A stretch of DNA of 64,000 nucleotides from Mammaliicoccus sp. Marseille-Q6498 (GCF_946151045.1 NZ_OX267714.1:1392001-1456000); one strand, 5' to 3'; shown: positions 41,677 to 55,965, counted from the first letter of the stretch. Program-made: numbers and translations. The notes: generated by a model from the letters alone, not told the origin.

Positions 41677-43188
41677 TTACTCCTTTATTATTTTATCCAT
41701 TAAAGGTAAATGTTGCCATTCTTCTTTTTTTAATATTTTCATTTTAATTATACCTATCATTACGACCATTACGCCAACAATACCCGCTAATAAAAGTACA
41801 ATTAAGCTTGTCATTCTCGAATTTGATGGAATTAATAGTACAATCTGTACAAATATAGACATGATAATAAGCGTAGACACGACTTTAAAAATAAACATTC
41901 CCATATTTTGAAATTGATATAACTTCATAACTTTCAGATGTAATACTAATGTATAAATTGCGAGTGATAATACAGTTGAAATACTTGCTCCAATTATGCC
42001 AAATTGCAATACAAATACATAATTACATATAATTTTCATAGCAATACCTATGATTAATGCAATAAATAAAATTGTACGCTTTCCTTGTACTTGTAATAAA
42101 GCCGTATACATAATGATGAATGTCACAAATATAACTGCAAGCATGAAAATACTTAAAGAACCGATAAGGTCATTCGTTTTAAAGAACACTGTATTTAACA
42201 ATGGCAATAAATTAATGAGTCCTATTGATGCCGCCATGCTAAAGAGTACAGTGATTTTTAAAGATGTATTCGCATATTCGTTGACCAAATTTTGATTTTT
42301 CTTTTGAAGTTGTTCTGTTAGTAATGGGATGAGCACAAAACTGAATGTCGTCGTTATAATAAGACCCATTTGAATCAGTGAAGCTCCTCTATCATAAACA
42401 CCTTTTACTTTTATACTATGGTGAAAAGTATTCCCTGTTTCTTGTAGCAAGTGAATAAGTGTGAATGAATCCACAACTTGCCACAATATAAGTATCAAAT
42501 AAGAAATTGCATATAAAACGGTCATCGTTACAACACTTTTTATATCTTTCACATTTATTTCCCAGGAAAACTGGAATGGTGGTTTTCTTTTTAACCAAAA
42601 ATAAACGACCACACAAGTTAATCCAATAACTGAACCACCAATAGCAATTGTTCCTGCTTGGTAAATTGAAATATGCATTATCATATACAACGCGATAGCA
42701 AGTAATATAACGACCACTCTTAATACTTGATCTATTACTTGTGAGACGGCAATGATATTCATTTTATGTTTCATTTGATAATATCCCCGTATCATAGAGA
42801 TAAACACGAGCGGAATTAATGCAATACTTGCCATTCGTAACATAGGTGTTAACTTTTCATCTCCCATTAACTCACTTATAAAATGAGAACTGCTAAATAT
42901 GCCAACGCTGATAACTAAACAAAAGCTTTGCAGCCACCAAAACAAAGCAGAAATCGTCGCTTGATTCCGATTAATCATCCAGCCACTCATAACGCTCGGT
43001 AGTGCATTTAAACTTACAACACTTACGATCGCAACGAGCGGATATACTTGTTGATATGCATATAACCCTTCATCTCCAAGTATATTTTGATAAGGCACTC
43101 TGTAAATAGCACTTAAAATTTTAACGATAACCATCGTTCCTGTTAACAGTAGTACACTATTAAAAATCGGTTTAGATTTTGTCATCAT
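41677..43188 (-). CDS. MATE/MOP-superfamily flippase-like membrane protein (SpoVB/YabM type)
   Basis: About 503 residues with some 14 hydrophobic helices and the N-terminal pattern of polysaccharide/lipid II flippase relatives ([16 protein letters not shown]). Related to Bacillus YabM and SpoVB; the substrate is unproven, with a lipid-linked cell-wall intermediate the likely guess. TTG/ATG/ATG codons stand in a row at the start with only a weak ribosome-binding site inside the mfd end, so translation may depend on mfd. Overlaps mfd by 17 bp. Confidence 0.86.
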   Translation of the reverse strand: MMTKSKPIFNSVLLLTGTMVIVKILSAIYRVPYQNILGDEGLYAYQQVYPLVAIVSVVSLNALPSVMSGWMINRNQATISALFWWLQSFCLVISVGIFSSSHFISELMGDEKLTPMLRMASIALIPLVFISMIRGYYQMKHKMNIIAVSQVIDQVLRVVVILLAIALYMIMHISIYQAGTIAIGGSVIGLTCVVVYFWLKRKPPFQFSWEINVKDIKSVVTMTVLYAISYLILILWQVVDSFTLIHLLQETGNTFHHSIKVKGVYDRGASLIQMGLIITTTFSFVLIPLLTEQLQKKNQNLVNEYANTSLKITVLFSMAASIGLINLLPLLNTVFFKTNDLIGSLSIFMLAVIFVTFIIMYTALLQVQGKRTILFIALIIGIAMKIICNYVFVLQFGIIGASISTVLSLAIYTLVLHLKVMKLYQFQNMGMFIFKVVSTLIIMSIFVQIVLLIPSNSRMTSLIVLLLAGIVGVMVVMIGIIKMKILKKEEWQHLPLMDKIIKE

Positions 43189-46100
43189 CAATCAAACTTT
43201 CATTTATGACTTTAGTTAAAAATTTCAAGTCGTCTAACCATTGGCCAGTCTTCTGTAACTTAAATTCCATTTGATTATTTGCTACGGAAATTTTCAACTT
43301 TCTACCTAACGGCTCAGTCACTTTAAATAGAACGTCACCTTTAACATGACTCGTTGTATATTCTGATGCAGTTAGCTGAATTACTTTTGCGACCTCTTTA
43401 ATGCTTGTAATTCCGAAATCAATACCATTTAGTCTAATACGAACTACATCTAATAAACGTCCAACTTCAACAGGGTATTCACCAAATCGATCAATCAATT
43501 CATCTTGAATATCTTCAAGCTGCGACATTGTAGAAATAGATCTTAATTTTTTATACATTTCTATTTTAGCTTGTTCATTTTTAATATATTCTGCTGGAAT
43601 ATAGGCATCTATTTTAATATCAACTTCCAATTGAGGCACATCTGATTCAGGTTCAATGCCTCGTTTTACATTAACCGCTTCTTCTAGCATTTGAGAATAT
43701 AAGTCATAACCAACAGAATCAATAAATCCGTGTTGTTGACTACCTAATAAATTACCGGCACCTCTAATGTTTAAGTCACGCATAGCGATTTTGAAACCTG
43801 ACCCTAATTCTGTAAATTCTTTAATCGCTTGTAACCTTTGTTCTGCAACTTCTGTTAATACTTTATTTTGTGCATGTAAGAAATATGCATAGCCAATTCT
43901 ACTAGAACGACCAACTCTACCTCTTAGTTGGTAAAGTTGACTCAATCCAAATCGATTGGCATCTTCAATAATAAGTGTGTTAGCATTCGGGACGTCTACA
44001 CCCGTTTCTATAATCGTCGTTGTAACAAGGATATCGTATTCACCTGCAACAAAACTAAGCATCGTTTCCTCTAGCTCACGTTCTGACATTTGACCATGTG
44101 CAACACCAATTCTTGCATTCGGCATCAACATAGACAACTGCTCACTTTTTTGGTAAATCGATTGAACTCTATTATATAAATAAAAGGCTTGTCCACCGCG
44201 TGACAGTTCTCGTTCCAATGCTTCTTTCACAAAATTCATATTCTGTTCTAATACATAAGTCTGCACAGGGAATCTGTTCTCAGGTGGTGTTTCAATAACT
44301 GACAAATCTCTCACGCCGAGTAAGCTCATATGAAGTGTTCTTGGAATAGGTGTAGCAGTTAATGTCAATACATCTACGTTCGTCTTCAAAGCCTTTATTC
44401 TCTCTTTATGCTTAACGCCAAATCTTTGCTCTTCATCGACGACTAACAACCCTAAGTCTTTGTATTCAACATCTTTACTTAATAATTTATGTGTTCCTAC
44501 GACAATATCTACGAAACCTGTTTTAATACCTTCTTTAGTTTCTTTCACTTGTTTAGGTGTTCTAAATCGACTCATCATTTGGATTTCCACAGGGTATTCT
44601 TGCATACGCTCTCTAAACGTTTCAAAATGCTGTTGCGCCAATATAGTAGTTGGGACAAGTATAGCAACTTGTTTGCCTTCAGAAACGGCTTTAAACGCTG
44701 CTCTTATAGCGACTTCAGTCTTACCGTAACCAACATCGCCACATAACAAGCGATCCATTGGTCTTCTTTTTTCCATGTCACCTTTAATTTCTTCTAATGA
44801 CGTAACTTGGTCAGGTGTTGGTTCATAAGGGAAGTCCATTTCGAAAGTCATTTGTTCTTCACTGTCAGGTCCATATTGATAACCTTCCACTTGCTCACGC
44901 TCTTGATATAGTTTTAAAAGTTCATCTGCTATATCTTCTACATTTTTTTGAACTCTTGCTTTCGTTTTCTTCCATTCAGTACCGCCAAGTTTATTTACTT
45001 TAGGTTCTTTATCATCTGAGCCAACAAACTTTTGTACATCATTCATTTGATCGACTGGAACGAATAATTGATCCGTACCCTTATACTGAATTTTAATATA
45101 ATCTTTGTGTATTCCTGCCACTTCTAAAGTTTCAACACCAAGGTATTTACCTACACCATGGTGTACATGTACGACATAATCACCAACATTGAGTTCTTGA
45201 TAAGATTTAATTTTTTCTGCATTGGATAACTTTTGAGTTCTTTTAGATTGTTTACGTTCACGTGCTTTAAACAGTTCTTTTTCAGTTACGACGACTAATT
45301 TCATATAAGGGAGTTCGAATCCTTCCGATAAATCACCGTCAGTAACGACCGCTTGCCCTCTATCTTCAACGTGTTCGACTCTATCAATAACTGTTGGGAT
45401 ATTCATATCACTCAACATGCTTTGAACTCTCGTCTTTCTCGTATCAGACTCAGCTAATAGTACAACTGTAAATCCTTGTTTCATAAAACGATCAAATTCA
45501 GACTTCATAATATCGTATTGTCCATAAAATCTTTGTACTGGCTTACACGAGAATTTGACCATTTCTTCTATCTCAACAGGCATATTTGCGGTAAATAAAG
45601 TGAAATACGCAACTTTATGTTGATTTAACAAGTCTGTAAAAGCTGTATCAACAATAAATCGTTGCCCTATAAATCCTTGACCCGATTCAATTAACGATTG
45701 AGTAAATTCCTCAATTTCTGTATTTAAAGTGTTCTCTGTTTCTTTAATTCTGTTATATTCATCAACTACAATCAATGCATCATCTTCTAAATAATCCACC
45801 AATGTCGATGCTTCATCATACATAAATGCAATAACTCTTCTTAAAATTTGATGATCTTTTAATTCATCACTTTGCATCAAAATATTTTGGTAAGTATCTT
45901 TCAAATCAGGACGAATTTCAGTTTGTAACTTTTGACGCGTCTTTTCATAAAAAGGTTCCATACGCTCTGATAATTGGTTGATTTGTTCACTTGTAAAGAT
46001 GTAATCACTGGCCGTTGTAATTTCTACTTGTTTAATATTTTCCAAAGATCGTTGTGTCTCCACATCAAACAATCTCATACCGTCTACTTCTGTATCAAAT

Positions 46101-46681
46101 AGCTCTATTCGTACTGGATCGCCTGTAACCGGATAAATATCAATTAAACCACCACGAATAGAAAATTCTCCTATAGCAGATACTAAAGATTGTCTTTTGT
46201 AGCCCATGTCGATAAGTTGTTTAGACCAATCTTCTAAAACAATATCATCACCAATTTTTATAGATTTATAATGATCTTGCCAAATTGACTTAGGTGTCAA
46301 TTGCTTTTTCAATCCATTAATAGGTACGATAAATAAACCCTTCTTACCTTGAGCAAGGTGGGTTAATGTTCTAATCCTTTCACTCATTAAGTCTGGACTT
46401 TGAGTTGAAAAGGCTTCTATCATAATATCCTGAACCGGAAACTTAAACACTTCTTCTGCCGGTAATAACTGAAGAATATCAGATTCTAATTTATCTGCTT
46501 GATATAAGTTGTTGGTCACGATTACTAATTGTTTATCGTGTTTTAAATATTGTTCTAGAATTAATAATGCTTTACTAGATTGGTTCAAACCAGAAATCAG
46601 TATATTTTTTTCACCAAAAATACTTTCTAAATCTTGAAATCTTTCATCTTTCTGTATAATTTCGTGAATAACATGTTTCAT
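43172..46681 (-). CDS. mfd: Transcription-repair coupling factor
   Basis: Removes stalled RNA polymerase and recruits UvrA. 1169 residues: UvrB-like N-terminus, RNA-polymerase interaction domain ([17 protein letters not shown], about 500), helicase with Walker [13 protein letters not shown] (about 650) and [12 protein letters not shown] motif and a C-terminal UvrA-masking domain. Its ATG overlaps the pth stop by 1 bp. Confidence 0.98.
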   Translation of the reverse strand: MKHVIHEIIQKDERFQDLESIFGEKNILISGLNQSSKALLILEQYLKHDKQLVIVTNNLYQADKLESDILQLLPAEEVFKFPVQDIMIEAFSTQSPDLMSERIRTLTHLAQGKKGLFIVPINGLKKQLTPKSIWQDHYKSIKIGDDIVLEDWSKQLIDMGYKRQSLVSAIGEFSIRGGLIDIYPVTGDPVRIELFDTEVDGMRLFDVETQRSLENIKQVEITTASDYIFTSEQINQLSERMEPFYEKTRQKLQTEIRPDLKDTYQNILMQSDELKDHQILRRVIAFMYDEASTLVDYLEDDALIVVDEYNRIKETENTLNTEIEEFTQSLIESGQGFIGQRFIVDTAFTDLLNQHKVAYFTLFTANMPVEIEEMVKFSCKPVQRFYGQYDIMKSEFDRFMKQGFTVVLLAESDTRKTRVQSMLSDMNIPTVIDRVEHVEDRGQAVVTDGDLSEGFELPYMKLVVVTEKELFKARERKQSKRTQKLSNAEKIKSYQELNVGDYVVHVHHGVGKYLGVETLEVAGIHKDYIKIQYKGTDQLFVPVDQMNDVQKFVGSDDKEPKVNKLGGTEWKKTKARVQKNVEDIADELLKLYQEREQVEGYQYGPDSEEQMTFEMDFPYEPTPDQVTSLEEIKGDMEKRRPMDRLLCGDVGYGKTEVAIRAAFKAVSEGKQVAILVPTTILAQQHFETFRERMQEYPVEIQMMSRFRTPKQVKETKEGIKTGFVDIVVGTHKLLSKDVEYKDLGLLVVDEEQRFGVKHKERIKALKTNVDVLTLTATPIPRTLHMSLLGVRDLSVIETPPENRFPVQTYVLEQNMNFVKEALERELSRGGQAFYLYNRVQSIYQKSEQLSMLMPNARIGVAHGQMSERELEETMLSFVAGEYDILVTTTIIETGVDVPNANTLIIEDANRFGLSQLYQLRGRVGRSSRIGYAYFLHAQNKVLTEVAEQRLQAIKEFTELGSGFKIAMRDLNIRGAGNLLGSQQHGFIDSVGYDLYSQMLEEAVNVKRGIEPESDVPQLEVDIKIDAYIPAEYIKNEQAKIEMYKKLRSISTMSQLEDIQDELIDRFGEYPVEVGRLLDVVRIRLNGIDFGITSIKEVAKVIQLTASEYTTSHVKGDVLFKVTEPLGRKLKISVANNQMEFKLQKTGQWLDDLKFLTKVINESLIDDDKI

Positions 46682-47250
46682 TACACTTCACCATTATACT
46701 GGTTCATAACGTTCGGAAATGTCTCACCTTTAATTAGTGCTTCACAAGCATCAGCTGCACGTTCAATAACTTTTTTCATTGTAATCATTTCATCTTCAGA
46801 AAACTTTTGAAGTACATAACTTGGTACACTCATGCCATTAGTCGGTCTGTCTATTCCGATTCTCACTCTATTGAATCGATCTGTACCTAAATGCTGAATT
46901 AAAGATTTCATTCCGTTATGTCCACCAGCGCTTCCTTTCTGACGTAACCTCAAATTTCCTTGTGGTTGGTCCATATCATCATAAAGCACAACTAAATCTT
47001 CTATATCAATATTATAATAATCCATAAGTGGTCTTACCGCTTCACCGGATAAATTCATAAAAGTCATTGGTTCAATTAACATGACCTTCTCACCATTTAT
47101 TAGACCAATTGTATAAGCACCTTTAAACTTTTGTTTATCTAGTTGTAATTGATGACGTTCAATTAATTCATCCACTACATCAAAACCTATATTGTGACGA
47201 GTCCCCTCGTATTTCTTACCTATATTTCCAAGCCCAACAATACACTTCAT
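46681..47250 (-). CDS. pth: Peptidyl-tRNA hydrolase
   Basis: Recycles tRNA from drop-off peptidyl-tRNA. 189 residues with [18 protein letters not shown] (catalytic His about 20), [11 protein letters not shown] and [17 protein letters not shown] precedes the ATG. Confidence 0.97.
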   Translation of the reverse strand: MKCIVGLGNIGKKYEGTRHNIGFDVVDELIERHQLQLDKQKFKGAYTIGLINGEKVMLIEPMTFMNLSGEAVRPLMDYYNIDIEDLVVLYDDMDQPQGNLRLRQKGSAGGHNGMKSLIQHLGTDRFNRVRIGIDRPTNGMSVPSYVLQKFSEDEMITMKKVIERAADACEALIKGETFPNVMNQYNGEV

Positions 47251-47281
47251 GTTGTAACCTCCATATTAATACTAAGTATAT

Positions 47282-47287
47282 ATTATA
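47282..47287 (-). promoter_or_regulatory. Extended -10 promoter element of pth-mfd
   Basis: TGC-TATAAT on the minus strand, about 30 bp before the pth start, lying in a small TAGC/GCTA inverted repeat; the -35 is poor. Confidence 0.5.
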
Positions 47288-47321
47288 GCATTTTTGCGCT
47301 ATTTTTCATCTAACTATACTT

Positions 47322-47361
47322 AAATTAAAAAAAGAGTTGGGACATGATGTCCCAACTCTTC
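47322..47361 (-). terminator. Terminator after rplY
   Basis: Perfect 14-bp arms AAGAGTTGGGACAT / ATGTCCCAACTCTT (47332-47345, 47346-47359) and a seven-T run on the minus strand. The arms belong to the same family as the repeats flanking the IS at 13331 and 15261. Confidence 0.92.
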
Positions 47362-47377
47362 AAAGAGTAGAAAATTC

Positions 47378-48016
47378 TTATTCTTCTTTTTCTTTCTCTT
47401 CTTCTTCTTCGTTAGATACTGCATCAGCTTCTTCAGCTGCAGTTTCTTCAGCGTCTTCAGCTGGTTCTTCAGTAGGTGGTACTACTGTTACAACTGCTTC
47501 TTCTTTATCGTTTTCGATAGTATATTTATCAGTTGCATCTAAGTCTCCAACTAAGTAGCTATCACCGATTGCTAATTCTGTAACATCAACTTCGATATTT
47601 TCAGGAATTGCATCTGGTGTAGTTGTTACTTCTAAGTTGAATAATGGTTGTTGAACCACGCCGCCTTCAGCTGCTCCAGCTGCTTCTCCAACTAATACTA
47701 CAGGTACTTCTACAGTTAATTCTTCTTTCATGTTGATTGCTAAGAAGTCAACATGAGTGATTTGGTTTTTAAGTGAATCATATTGGTAATCTGAAACCAT
47801 AACTTTGATAGTTTTAGATCCAACACCTAATTCGATTACACCGTTACGACCAACTTCACGGATTGTTTTGATGAATTCTATTTCATCAACTTTAACAGAT
47901 GTATTTTTAGCACCGTAACCGTATACTACTGCTGGGATTACACCTGAAGCTCTTAGTTTACGTAAACTAGAACGAGTTTGTTTACCTTGACGGATAACTG
48001 ACTTTAATGAAGTCAT
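47378..48016 (-). CDS. rplY: 50S ribosomal protein L25/Ctc
   Basis: Binds 5S rRNA. 212 residues from the ATG at 48016, with AAAGGTGG 8 bp upstream; an in-frame GTG four codons earlier overlaps it. The N-terminal L25 domain ([20 protein letters not shown] to about 90) is followed by the long TL5/Ctc C-terminal domain and a glutamate-rich tail (about 185-212). In Bacillus the ctc gene at this place is stress-induced. Confidence 0.96.
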   Translation of the reverse strand: MTSLKSVIRQGKQTRSSLRKLRASGVIPAVVYGYGAKNTSVKVDEIEFIKTIREVGRNGVIELGVGSKTIKVMVSDYQYDSLKNQITHVDFLAINMKEELTVEVPVVLVGEAAGAAEGGVVQQPLFNLEVTTTPDAIPENIEVDVTELAIGDSYLVGDLDATDKYTIENDKEEAVVTVVPPTEEPAEDAEETAAEEADAVSNEEEEEKEKEE

Positions 48017-48039
48017 TATCTTTTCCACCTTTCATACAT

Positions 48040-48119
48040 GCGCAATTGCGCTCCTACACTTACCCATCAACTATCAATGTTGCTTGTAAGTGGTTATTTA
48101 ATCCATTTAAAAATGAACC
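48040..48119 (-). promoter_or_regulatory. Structured 5' leader of rplY
   Basis: About 110 nt of untranslated leader with three local structures on the minus strand: GGTT...AACC (48092-48119), a hairpin ACTTAC...GTAAGT with inner CAAC/GTTG and asymmetric purine-rich bulges (48058-48091), and the palindrome GCGCAATTGCGC (48040-48051) just before the ribosome-binding site. L25 binds an irregular 5S helix, so self-regulation through a mimic is possible but unproven. Confidence 0.45.
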
Positions 48120-48126
48120 GTTTGTT

Positions 48127-48155
48127 ATTATACATTAAACTTGAAAATTAATCAA
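48127..48155 (-). promoter_or_regulatory. Promoter of rplY
   Basis: -35 TTGATT (48150-48155, inside the prs end), 17-bp spacer and -10 TATAAT (48127-48132). Looks sigma-A type; I see no clear sigma-B motif. Confidence 0.75.
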
Positions 48156-49110
48156 ATAGCACACTAACTGATTCTTGTTCATAAACTCTTACAATTGCTT
48201 GAGCAAGTAATTCAGCAACAGAAAGTTCTTTTACATTTGAAGGTTTTCTGTCTTCTGGTAATTGAATTGAGTTTGTAACAACTAATTCTTTAATTTGTGA
48301 ATTTTCAATACGTTCACGAGCTGGACCAGATAAAACTGGGTGTGTACAACAAGCATATACTTCTTTAGCACCTTTTTTAATAAGTGCATCTGCAGCTAAT
48401 GTAATTGTACCAGCAGTGTCGATAATATCATCGATAATAATGGCAGTCTTACCATTAATATCTCCAACAATATTCATAACTTCTGCTACATTTGGCTTAG
48501 GACGGCGTTTATCAATTATTGCAATTGGTGTTTTTAAGCGATCTGCCATTTTACGTGCTCTTGTTACACCACCATGATCTGGGGATACAACTACTGTCGT
48601 TTCTGGGTCTAATCCTTTTTCTAAGAAGTAGTTAGATAAAATCGGTACACCCATTAAATGATCAATCGGAATATCAAAGAACCCTTGAATTTGTGGAGCA
48701 TGTAAATCTAATGCTATCATTCTGCTAGCGCCAGCTTTTTCAATAATATTTGCTACAAGTTTCGCTGTAATCGGCTCACGACTTCTAGCTTTACGATCTT
48801 GTCTAGCATAACCATAATATGGCATAACAATATTAATATTTGCTGCCGATGCACGTTTACATGCATCTATCATAATTAATAATTCCATCAAGTGTTCATT
48901 CACTGGATTTGATGTAGGTTGAATAATAAATACGTCACAACCACGGATACTTTCTTCAATATTGATTTGTACTTCACCGTCTGCAAATCGTTTTACTGTA
49001 GATTTTCCTAATGGAATGCCTACTAAGTTAGCAACTTCTTGTGCTAAAGGTTGGTTACCTTCTAGTGAAAATATTTTTAATGAAGAGTTTTTATATTCAG
49101 TATTCAACAT
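48148..49110 (-). CDS. prs: Ribose-phosphate pyrophosphokinase (PRPP synthase)
   Basis: Makes PRPP for nucleotide, His and Trp synthesis. 320 residues from the ATG at 49110 (GGGGGA 7 bp upstream), starting [16 protein letters not shown] as in S. aureus; an ATG ten codons earlier lacks a site. [14 protein letters not shown] (PRPP synthase signature) and PRPP loop [15 protein letters not shown] are present. PRPP is also the signal sensed by PurR upstream. Confidence 0.97.
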   Translation of the reverse strand: MLNTEYKNSSLKIFSLEGNQPLAQEVANLVGIPLGKSTVKRFADGEVQINIEESIRGCDVFIIQPTSNPVNEHLMELLIMIDACKRASAANINIVMPYYGYARQDRKARSREPITAKLVANIIEKAGASRMIALDLHAPQIQGFFDIPIDHLMGVPILSNYFLEKGLDPETTVVVSPDHGGVTRARKMADRLKTPIAIIDKRRPKPNVAEVMNIVGDINGKTAIIIDDIIDTAGTITLAADALIKKGAKEVYACCTHPVLSGPARERIENSQIKELVVTNSIQLPEDRKPSNVKELSVAELLAQAIVRVYEQESVSVLFD

Positions 49111-49158
49111 TTCAGTTCCCCCGATATCATTTTGACTCATTTTATTTGATGGCTCCTT

Positions 49159-50532
<1,374 letters not shown>

Positions 50533-50616
50533 TTAAACGCACTTTAACCTTATTATAATTTAATTTATGCACTACTATCAAGAAAGAGTTGTTTTAAGAT
50601 GCAATTAATATTTTCG

Positions 50617-50655
50617 ACAAAAAAATAACGATACGGTATAAACCGTATCGTTACA
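50617..50655 (-). terminator. Terminator after spoVG
   Basis: AACGATACGGT-TTAT-ACCGTATCGTT perfect hairpin followed by ATTTTTTT on the minus strand. Confidence 0.92.
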
Positions 50656-50659
50656 CATT

Positions 50660-50974
50660 CTATTCATCTTCAGAACTTTCAGAGTTGAAGCTTGCTTGTT
50701 GAGAATGTGGAATAATTATTTCGCTTGTTTCCTCATATATTCTCATTACCTGTTCTTGAATTTCTTGTCTCATTTCAGAGTTAATAGGGTGTGCGATATC
50801 TCTAAATTCCCCATCAGGTGTACGTTTACTTGGCATTGCAACGAACAACCCAGAATTCCCTTCGATAACTCTTAAATCGTGAATGACAAAAGCATCGTCT
50901 AGTGTAATTGATACAAGTGCTTTCATTCTTCCGTCTGTTTTAATTTTTCTTAATCTTACGTCTGTTACATTCAT
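50660..50974 (-). CDS. spoVG: SpoVG, RNA/DNA-binding global regulator
   Basis: 104 residues from the ATG at 50974, following a GGGGGG site 10 bp upstream; begins [23 protein letters not shown]. The basic helix ([18 protein letters not shown]) and beta-sheet core match the family. In S. aureus it influences capsule and virulence genes downstream of sigma-B. The name comes from Bacillus sporulation; it does not imply sporulation here. It follows yabJ, the usual pair. Confidence 0.95.
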   Translation of the reverse strand: MNVTDVRLRKIKTDGRMKALVSITLDDAFVIHDLRVIEGNSGLFVAMPSKRTPDGEFRDIAHPINSEMRQEIQEQVMRIYEETSEIIIPHSQQASFNSESSEDE

Positions 50975-51034
50975 GGTTAGTATGCCCCCCTGTTTTATCT
51001 TTTGCAAAAGTAGGTATCGTACTAGTTGAAATAT

Positions 51035-51409
51035 TTATTTGATTTTTGCGATCATTTCAATTTCTACCTTCACATCTTTAGGCAAACGCGCAACTTCTAC
51101 ACAACTTCTTGCTGGCAAATGTTCATTAAAATATTCCCCATAAATTGAATTAATATCTTGGAAATCATTCATATCTTTTATAAAGATCATAGATTTCACA
51201 ACGTCGTTTAAAGAAGCGCCACTATCACCAAGTACTATTTTTAAATTTTCAAGAACTTGTTTCGTTTGCTCTTTAACATCGTCTGATACGACTTCCCCAT
51301 TTTTATTCAATGGAATTTGACCAGAAGTAAACACTAAATTATCTACAACTACTGCATGACAGTATGGTCCTAATGCTTCTGGAGCGTTTGTTGAATTAAT
51401 ACTTTTCAT
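51035..51409 (-). CDS. yabJ: RidA/YjgF-family enamine deaminase
   Basis: 124 residues; hydrolyses reactive enamine/imine intermediates from PLP enzymes. The signature RSCVEVARLPKDVKVEIE near the C-terminus includes the conserved Arg; the N-terminus NAPEALGPYCHAVVV is typical. Lies 22 bp after purR and before spoVG. Confidence 0.95.
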   Translation of the reverse strand: MKSINSTNAPEALGPYCHAVVVDNLVFTSGQIPLNKNGEVVSDDVKEQTKQVLENLKIVLGDSGASLNDVVKSMIFIKDMNDFQDINSIYGEYFNEHLPARSCVEVARLPKDVKVEIEMIAKIK

Positions 51410-51431
51410 GATGATAACCTCTCCTCTCCTA

Positions 51432-52256
51432 TTAATTAAACCTTTTTAAACAGTTGCCTTCTTCTACTGAGAATTGTTGATTGTACTCGTCTACGTCAGA
51501 TAACCTAACTAATGATGTGTAATCTTCAACTAATCGATGTTTTACTTCTTTTGATTCTACAAGTACTGATACCCCTTTTACTGTTGCCTTAAACTCATTC
51601 ATTAAATTGATCACACCGTTAATAGAACCGCCTGCTCGCATGAAGTCATCAACAATTAGTACATTAGAATATTCATCCAAGGTTCTCTTTGATAATACCA
51701 TCGTTTCAATTTTTCTTGAAGACCCTGAAACATAATTTATTGAAACAGTTGAGCCTTCAGTTACTTTATTATCTTTTCTTATAACAACAACAGGCAAATT
51801 AAGCACTTTTGCCACTGCATTAGCTAAAGATATTCCTTTAGTTGCTATTGTCACAACCGCATCAAGTTCCTCGTCCATGTACATCGTAGCAATTAATTCC
51901 CCTACTTGATTTAAAAGCTTTGGATTTCCTACTAAATCAGACATGAACAAATAGCCGCCAGGTAATAGTCGCTCTTTTTCTTTAAGTAATTCACACAAAT
52001 GTTTAATCAAATCAACCGCTTCTTCTATGTACATTTTCGGACGATATGTAACGCCACCACTTGCACCTGCAGTCGTTTCGATTATACCTAATCTTTCAGC
52101 TTGAAAAGTTTCTTTTATAATTTGTATATCCTCACTTATTGATGACTTTGCTTGACCAAAATGGTTAACAAAGTAAGTCAACGGCACTAACTCATTTGGA
52201 TGTTTCAATAAATATTGTGTCATATAAACGATTCTCTCGCTTCGTTTAAAACGCAT
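51432..52256 (-). CDS. purR: Purine operon repressor PurR
   Basis: 274 residues: N-terminal winged helix (about 1-70) and PRT-like domain with PRPP-binding VLIVDDFMRAGGS (about 202-214). PRPP releases it from pur operators. 66 bp separate it from ispE, with its own promoter there. Confidence 0.96.
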   Translation of the reverse strand: MRFKRSERIVYMTQYLLKHPNELVPLTYFVNHFGQAKSSISEDIQIIKETFQAERLGIIETTAGASGGVTYRPKMYIEEAVDLIKHLCELLKEKERLLPGGYLFMSDLVGNPKLLNQVGELIATMYMDEELDAVVTIATKGISLANAVAKVLNLPVVVIRKDNKVTEGSTVSINYVSGSSRKIETMVLSKRTLDEYSNVLIVDDFMRAGGSINGVINLMNEFKATVKGVSVLVESKEVKHRLVEDYTSLVRLSDVDEYNQQFSVEEGNCLKRFN

Positions 52257-52294
52257 TTATAAAACTCCAATCTCTATTCCGTATTTTAGGCACA

Positions 52295-52323
52295 ATTATA
52301 CTATAATCGTACGTATTTCACAA
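52295..52323 (-). promoter_or_regulatory. Promoter of purR-yabJ-spoVG
   Basis: -35 TTGTGA (52318-52323, at the ispE end), 17-bp spacer and -10 TATAAT (52295-52300). Confidence 0.65.
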
Positions 52324-52325
52324 AG

Positions 52326-53174
52326 TTATCCAAGCAGTCTTACAACGAAGACTTCATTACAACAACCCATTAATGCGTTGTAAACTTGTCTAGCTTGTCT
52401 TTCTTTTTGAACTAAGCCATATACTGTCGGTCCACTACCACTCATTAACGTCGCATCGACGCCACTATTTTCCATTGTGTTTTTTAATTTAGCCACTTCA
52501 GGATACAAACTCATCGTGACATTCTCTAGACTGTTACCTAGTGATTGACATAACAACTCATAATCCTCATCATATAAAGCTTTTTTACAATTTTCAGTTT
52601 GGATATTTGTCGTGTTGTCTAAATTTAATGCGCCATAGATTTCTGGAGTCGAAACACCAATATCTGGTTTAGCTATCACAACCCACGCTGATGGTGGTTT
52701 AGGTAAATGCGTTAATTTTTCCCCTCTACCTGTACACAAAGCAGTCTTCCCATAAATACAAAATGAAATATCAGACCCAATTTCTGCAGCTAACTCACTT
52801 AAAGACTCAAGCGAATCATTGATTTCCCATAATTGATTTAATCCTCTAAAAGTTGCAGCGGCATCACTAGACCCTCCAGCTAATCCAGCTGCTATCGGAA
52901 TGCTTTTTTCAAGTGAAATTGTAACGCCTTTTTTAATTTGATATTTATCTTGCATCAGCTTTGCTGCTTTATAGGCTAAGTTCCTTTGATCATTAGGAAC
53001 AAAATTATGTTCTACATCAATGACAATTTTTCCATCGTCTCGATTTTCAAAAGTCAGACGATCATTCAAATCGACAGTAGTCATAATCATTTCTACTTCA
53101 TGATAGCCATCATCACGTTTATATAATGTATCTAATGTTAAATTAATTTTTGCTGGTGCTGTCTCATAAATCAT
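52326..53174 (-). CDS. ispE: 4-diphosphocytidyl-2-C-methyl-D-erythritol kinase
   Basis: GHMP kinase that phosphorylates CDP-ME, the step between IspD and IspF. 282 residues with PAKINLTLD (catalytic Lys), the ATP loop [15 protein letters not shown] (about 90-104) and [12 protein letters not shown]. aureus retains an ispE homologue without the rest of the pathway; here ispD and ispF are present too, so the MEP function is well supported. Confidence 0.95.
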   Translation of the reverse strand: MIYETAPAKINLTLDTLYKRDDGYHEVEMIMTTVDLNDRLTFENRDDGKIVIDVEHNFVPNDQRNLAYKAAKLMQDKYQIKKGVTISLEKSIPIAAGLAGGSSDAAATFRGLNQLWEINDSLESLSELAAEIGSDISFCIYGKTALCTGRGEKLTHLPKPPSAWVVIAKPDIGVSTPEIYGALNLDNTTNIQTENCKKALYDEDYELLCQSLGNSLENVTMSLYPEVAKLKNTMENSGVDATLMSGSGPTVYGLVQKERQARQVYNALMGCCNEVFVVRLLG

Positions 53175-53260
53175 ATGCTTGCCCTTTCTAAAACTTATTA
53201 TTATGATTTTACCACAAATAAAAGACAGAAAGTATTAGCTTTAGTTGATTTTTGCATAAT

Positions 53261-53306
53261 AAAAAACTCTACGCCATATCACAGTCATATCGCGTAGAGT
53301 TTTTTT
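53261..53306 (-). terminator. Terminator after veg
   Basis: AAACTCTACGC / GCGTAGAGTTT stem with imperfect inner pairs, followed by six to seven T on the minus strand. Confidence 0.9.
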
Positions 53307-53323
53307 ATTAAATACTATTAAAT

Positions 53324-53587
53324 TTACTGAACGATGAACTCTTCTTTAAGCTCGTTCATAAATGTTACTTGGACATTCTCAGTTAATACATCAGTGTATG
53401 TATAAGATACACGTTTAAAATTATGTTTCTCTTGATCTAATTCGACCACGAAAACTGATGGATACGTTTCTTTGAGCACACCACTTCGCTCAATTAATTT
53501 CTTACGTCCTCCATTAGCTTTAAGTACAATGCGATTTCCTAATTGACAATCTAATATTTTTTTGATATCTACTAAAGTCTTCGGCAT
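53324..53587 (-). CDS. veg: Veg protein
   Basis: 87 residues from the ATG at 53587 (AGGTGG 6 bp upstream), beginning [20 protein letters not shown]. Longer upstream reading is out of line with the family. In Bacillus Veg promotes biofilm matrix expression; the role in staphylococci is uncertain. It has its own strong promoter. Confidence 0.94.
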   Translation of the reverse strand: MPKTLVDIKKILDCQLGNRIVLKANGGRKKLIERSGVLKETYPSVFVVELDQEKHNFKRVSYTYTDVLTENVQVTFMNELKEEFIVQ

Positions 53588-53612
53588 ATCGACCCACCTC
53601 GCTATGTATAAA

Positions 53613-53641
53613 ATTATACTATAATAGCAATTTTTTGTCAA
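53613..53641 (-). promoter_or_regulatory. Consensus promoter of veg
   Basis: Perfect -35 TTGACA (53636-53641), 17-bp spacer and perfect -10 TATAAT (53613-53618). The Bacillus veg promoter is likewise very strong. Confidence 0.93.
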
Positions 53642-53686
53642 ATAAAATTTAAATTCTATCAATTAGGGAAAGCAATGTCAATAATT

Positions 53687-55124
<1,438 letters not shown>

Positions 55125-55143
55125 AACTTCTACCTTCTTTAAA

Positions 55144-55175
55144 GATGCCCCAAAACAATCGTTTTGGGGCATCTT
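55144..55175 (-). terminator. Perfect hairpin between tatD and rnmV
   Basis: Arms AAGATGCCCCAAAAC / GTTTTGGGGCATCTT around a 4-nt loop. The plus side has a better T-run than the minus side, so on the operon strand it may be a weak terminator, RNA stabiliser or processing site, just ahead of the rnmV ribosome-binding site. Confidence 0.6.
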
Positions 55176-55179
55176 ATTT

Positions 55180-55944
55180 TTATAATTTAAATAATCTTTC
55201 AGCATTCTTAGTAGTTGCTTCACATACTTCTTCGTATGTCATACCTCTTAGTTCAGCAATTTGTTCTGCAACTAATTTAACACGTGCAGGTTCATTTCTT
55301 TTCCCTCTATATGGATGAGGAGATAGAAATGGTGCATCCGTTTCGACTAATAGTCTATCCATCGGTACATGTTTAGCCACTTCTTTTGGTTGTTTAGCAT
55401 TTTTAAATGTTACTGGACCACCTAATGAAACATAGAAATTCATCTTCAATATCTCATCAGCAATTTCATTTGATCCACTAAAGCTATGCATAATTCCGCC
55501 AACTTCACTTGCGTTTTCTTCTTTTAAGATATCAACACAGTCTTGAGTCGCTTCTCTATTATGGATAATAATAGGTAATTGTACACGTTTAGCTAATGCG
55601 ATTTGTTTTCTAAATACTTCTTTTTGTACATCTTTAGGTGATTTATCCCAATGATAATCTAATCCCATTTCTCCAATGCCTATAATTTTAGGATGACTAG
55701 ATAACGATTCTATCCATTCGAGACGTTCTTCAGTACAATCAATTGCATCAACTGGGTGCCAGCCGATTATGCCATAAATGAAATCATACTGATCGATTAA
55801 TTTCATCGTTCTTTCGATTGTTTTTGTATCAAAGCCAACGACAAACATTCTATCGATACCTTCTTCAAGCGCTCTATCTATAACTTCTTGTAAGTCATCA
55901 TCATATTGATCTGCATTAAGATGTACATGTGTGTCTATTAGCAT
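55180..55944 (-). CDS. tatD: TatD-family metal-dependent DNase
   Basis: 254 residues, TIM-barrel amidohydrolase fold. Metal ligands: DTHVHLN (residues 4-10), GIGEMGLDYHW, IIHNREA, MHSFSG and ETDAPFLSPHPYRG. Nuclease with a 3'-5' activity in studied members. AGGAAG precedes the ATG; lies 21 bp after metS. Confidence 0.95.
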   Translation of the reverse strand: MLIDTHVHLNADQYDDDLQEVIDRALEEGIDRMFVVGFDTKTIERTMKLIDQYDFIYGIIGWHPVDAIDCTEERLEWIESLSSHPKIIGIGEMGLDYHWDKSPKDVQKEVFRKQIALAKRVQLPIIIHNREATQDCVDILKEENASEVGGIMHSFSGSNEIADEILKMNFYVSLGGPVTFKNAKQPKEVAKHVPMDRLLVETDAPFLSPHPYRGKRNEPARVKLVAEQIAELRGMTYEEVCEATTKNAERLFKL

Positions 55945-55965
55945 TCAAATCTTCCTTCCGATTCA

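Noticed and set aside
50660..50974. Sporulation genes (spoVG, SpoVB-like, abrB) as a sign of a spore former
   Set aside because: SpoVG and the SpoVB-like flippase are normal in staphylococci; no sporulation-specific gene is present and gene order is staphylococcal.
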